Positions 14,846-15,010 of a stretch of 15,010 bases of DNA are shown here, piece by piece. This DNA is from Ferruginibacter sp. GTDB lineage: Bacteria > Bacteroidota > Bacteroidia > Chitinophagales > Chitinophagaceae. The stretch covers positions 1-15,010 of the forward strand of contig JANXOQ010000047.1 in NCBI GenBank assembly GCA_025357775.1, written 5' to 3'. Each line of letters opens with the position of its first letter. The stretch's first letter is position 1. Made by a program: the position numbers and the translations under genes. The notes under the pieces were generated by a model that saw only the letters and a program-made list of their open reading frames with translations, was not told where the DNA came from and made no database searches.

Positions 14846-15010
14846 ACATATATGTAGTCAAATGAATTGCGGCCTTGTCGGGTGACGGCATTGCCAGATA
14901 CCATTGCCACCAGCGGCCGATCACAAATGAAATATAAAAGCCGAGTATGAAGGTTATCGGGATTAGGCCGATCCAGCGTTCACAAAATATGGATAATTTT
15001 TCGAATGCAC
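14846..15010 (-). CDS. Partial exon of an animal-type bestrophin chloride channel
   Basis: From the window edge, the minus strand gives 54 uninterrupted residues starting AFEKLSIFCERW. Then IPITFILGFYISFVIGRWW and WYLAMPSPDKAAIHLTTYM follow. This aligns along its whole length with metazoan bestrophins. The human BEST1 counterpart has IPISFVLGFYVTLVVTRWW, then a Y-x-x-[LIM]-P-W-P-D segment. The segment is the second membrane helix that forms the ion-pore neck. Bacterial bestrophins do not share this close wording. The reading ends at TATATGT followed by GTAATG, a plausible splice donor at 14845; without splicing, TAA closes the frame at 14835-14837. The exon is 44% GC (72 of 162 bases), far above the flanking DNA, and uses codons such as CTC, GGC and CCG that are rare in the bacterial genes here. 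The style suggests an invertebrate, possibly a nematode. Confidence 0.8.

Noticed and set aside
1..15010. CRISPR arrays, tRNA or rRNA genes, prophage or defence islands
   Set aside because: No regularly spaced repeats, no tRNA-like cloverleaf or rRNA segments, and no phage or nuclease-type defence genes were found beyond the decayed hipBA pieces.

Overview
The window is a stretch of AT-rich bacterial chromosome that reads as Bacteroidota, most likely near Chitinophagales. The evidence is a type IX secretion (T9SS) C-terminal sorting domain, a Bacteroidota-style lipoprotein signal, futalosine-pathway menaquinone genes, Kdo/LPS genes, and several upstream elements of the Bacteroidota promoter type TAnnTTTG. 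The genus is an inference; no rRNA or tRNA is present.

Layout. Bases 1-531 are decayed accessory DNA: the C-terminal tail of an IS1595/ISXO2-type transposase, then the frameshifted remains of a hipBA-like toxin-antitoxin pair. Next come kdsB (CMP-Kdo synthesis) and a DUF1569/DinB-like protein on the plus strand. A gap holds a relic of an aminotransferase and two minus-strand terminators. A minus-strand block follows, transcribed right to left: kdsD (arabinose-5-phosphate isomerase, the start of Kdo synthesis), a small unidentified open frame, a GDP-mannose pyrophosphorylase, and a 950-residue secreted Asp-box protein with a T9SS tail. recQ runs on the plus strand. A second minus-strand block holds two tandem 6-pyruvoyl-tetrahydropterin synthase paralogs and folE, a likely pterin module. 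mqnB-mqnD (menaquinone via futalosine) run on the plus strand and converge with a class I photolyase on the minus strand.

The last ~165 bases (14846-15010, minus strand) do not look bacterial. They encode 54 uninterrupted residues of an animal-type bestrophin chloride channel, including its pore-neck segment, ending at a plausible splice donor. This exon lies about 95 bases upstream of the photolyase start. The contig is therefore either a bacterium/animal assembly chimera or a real junction between bacterial and animal DNA. The first is more likely.

How the genes work together. kdsD and kdsB bracket Kdo synthesis (first isomerisation, final activation) and manC supplies GDP-mannose, so the left half serves the cell envelope. 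folE makes dihydroneopterin triphosphate, which the two PTPS paralogs can use. mqnB and mqnD act in one quinone pathway. RecQ and the photolyase are DNA repair enzymes. No clear new multi-gene defence or biosynthetic system was found. The unexpected content lies in the relics and in the animal exon at the right edge.
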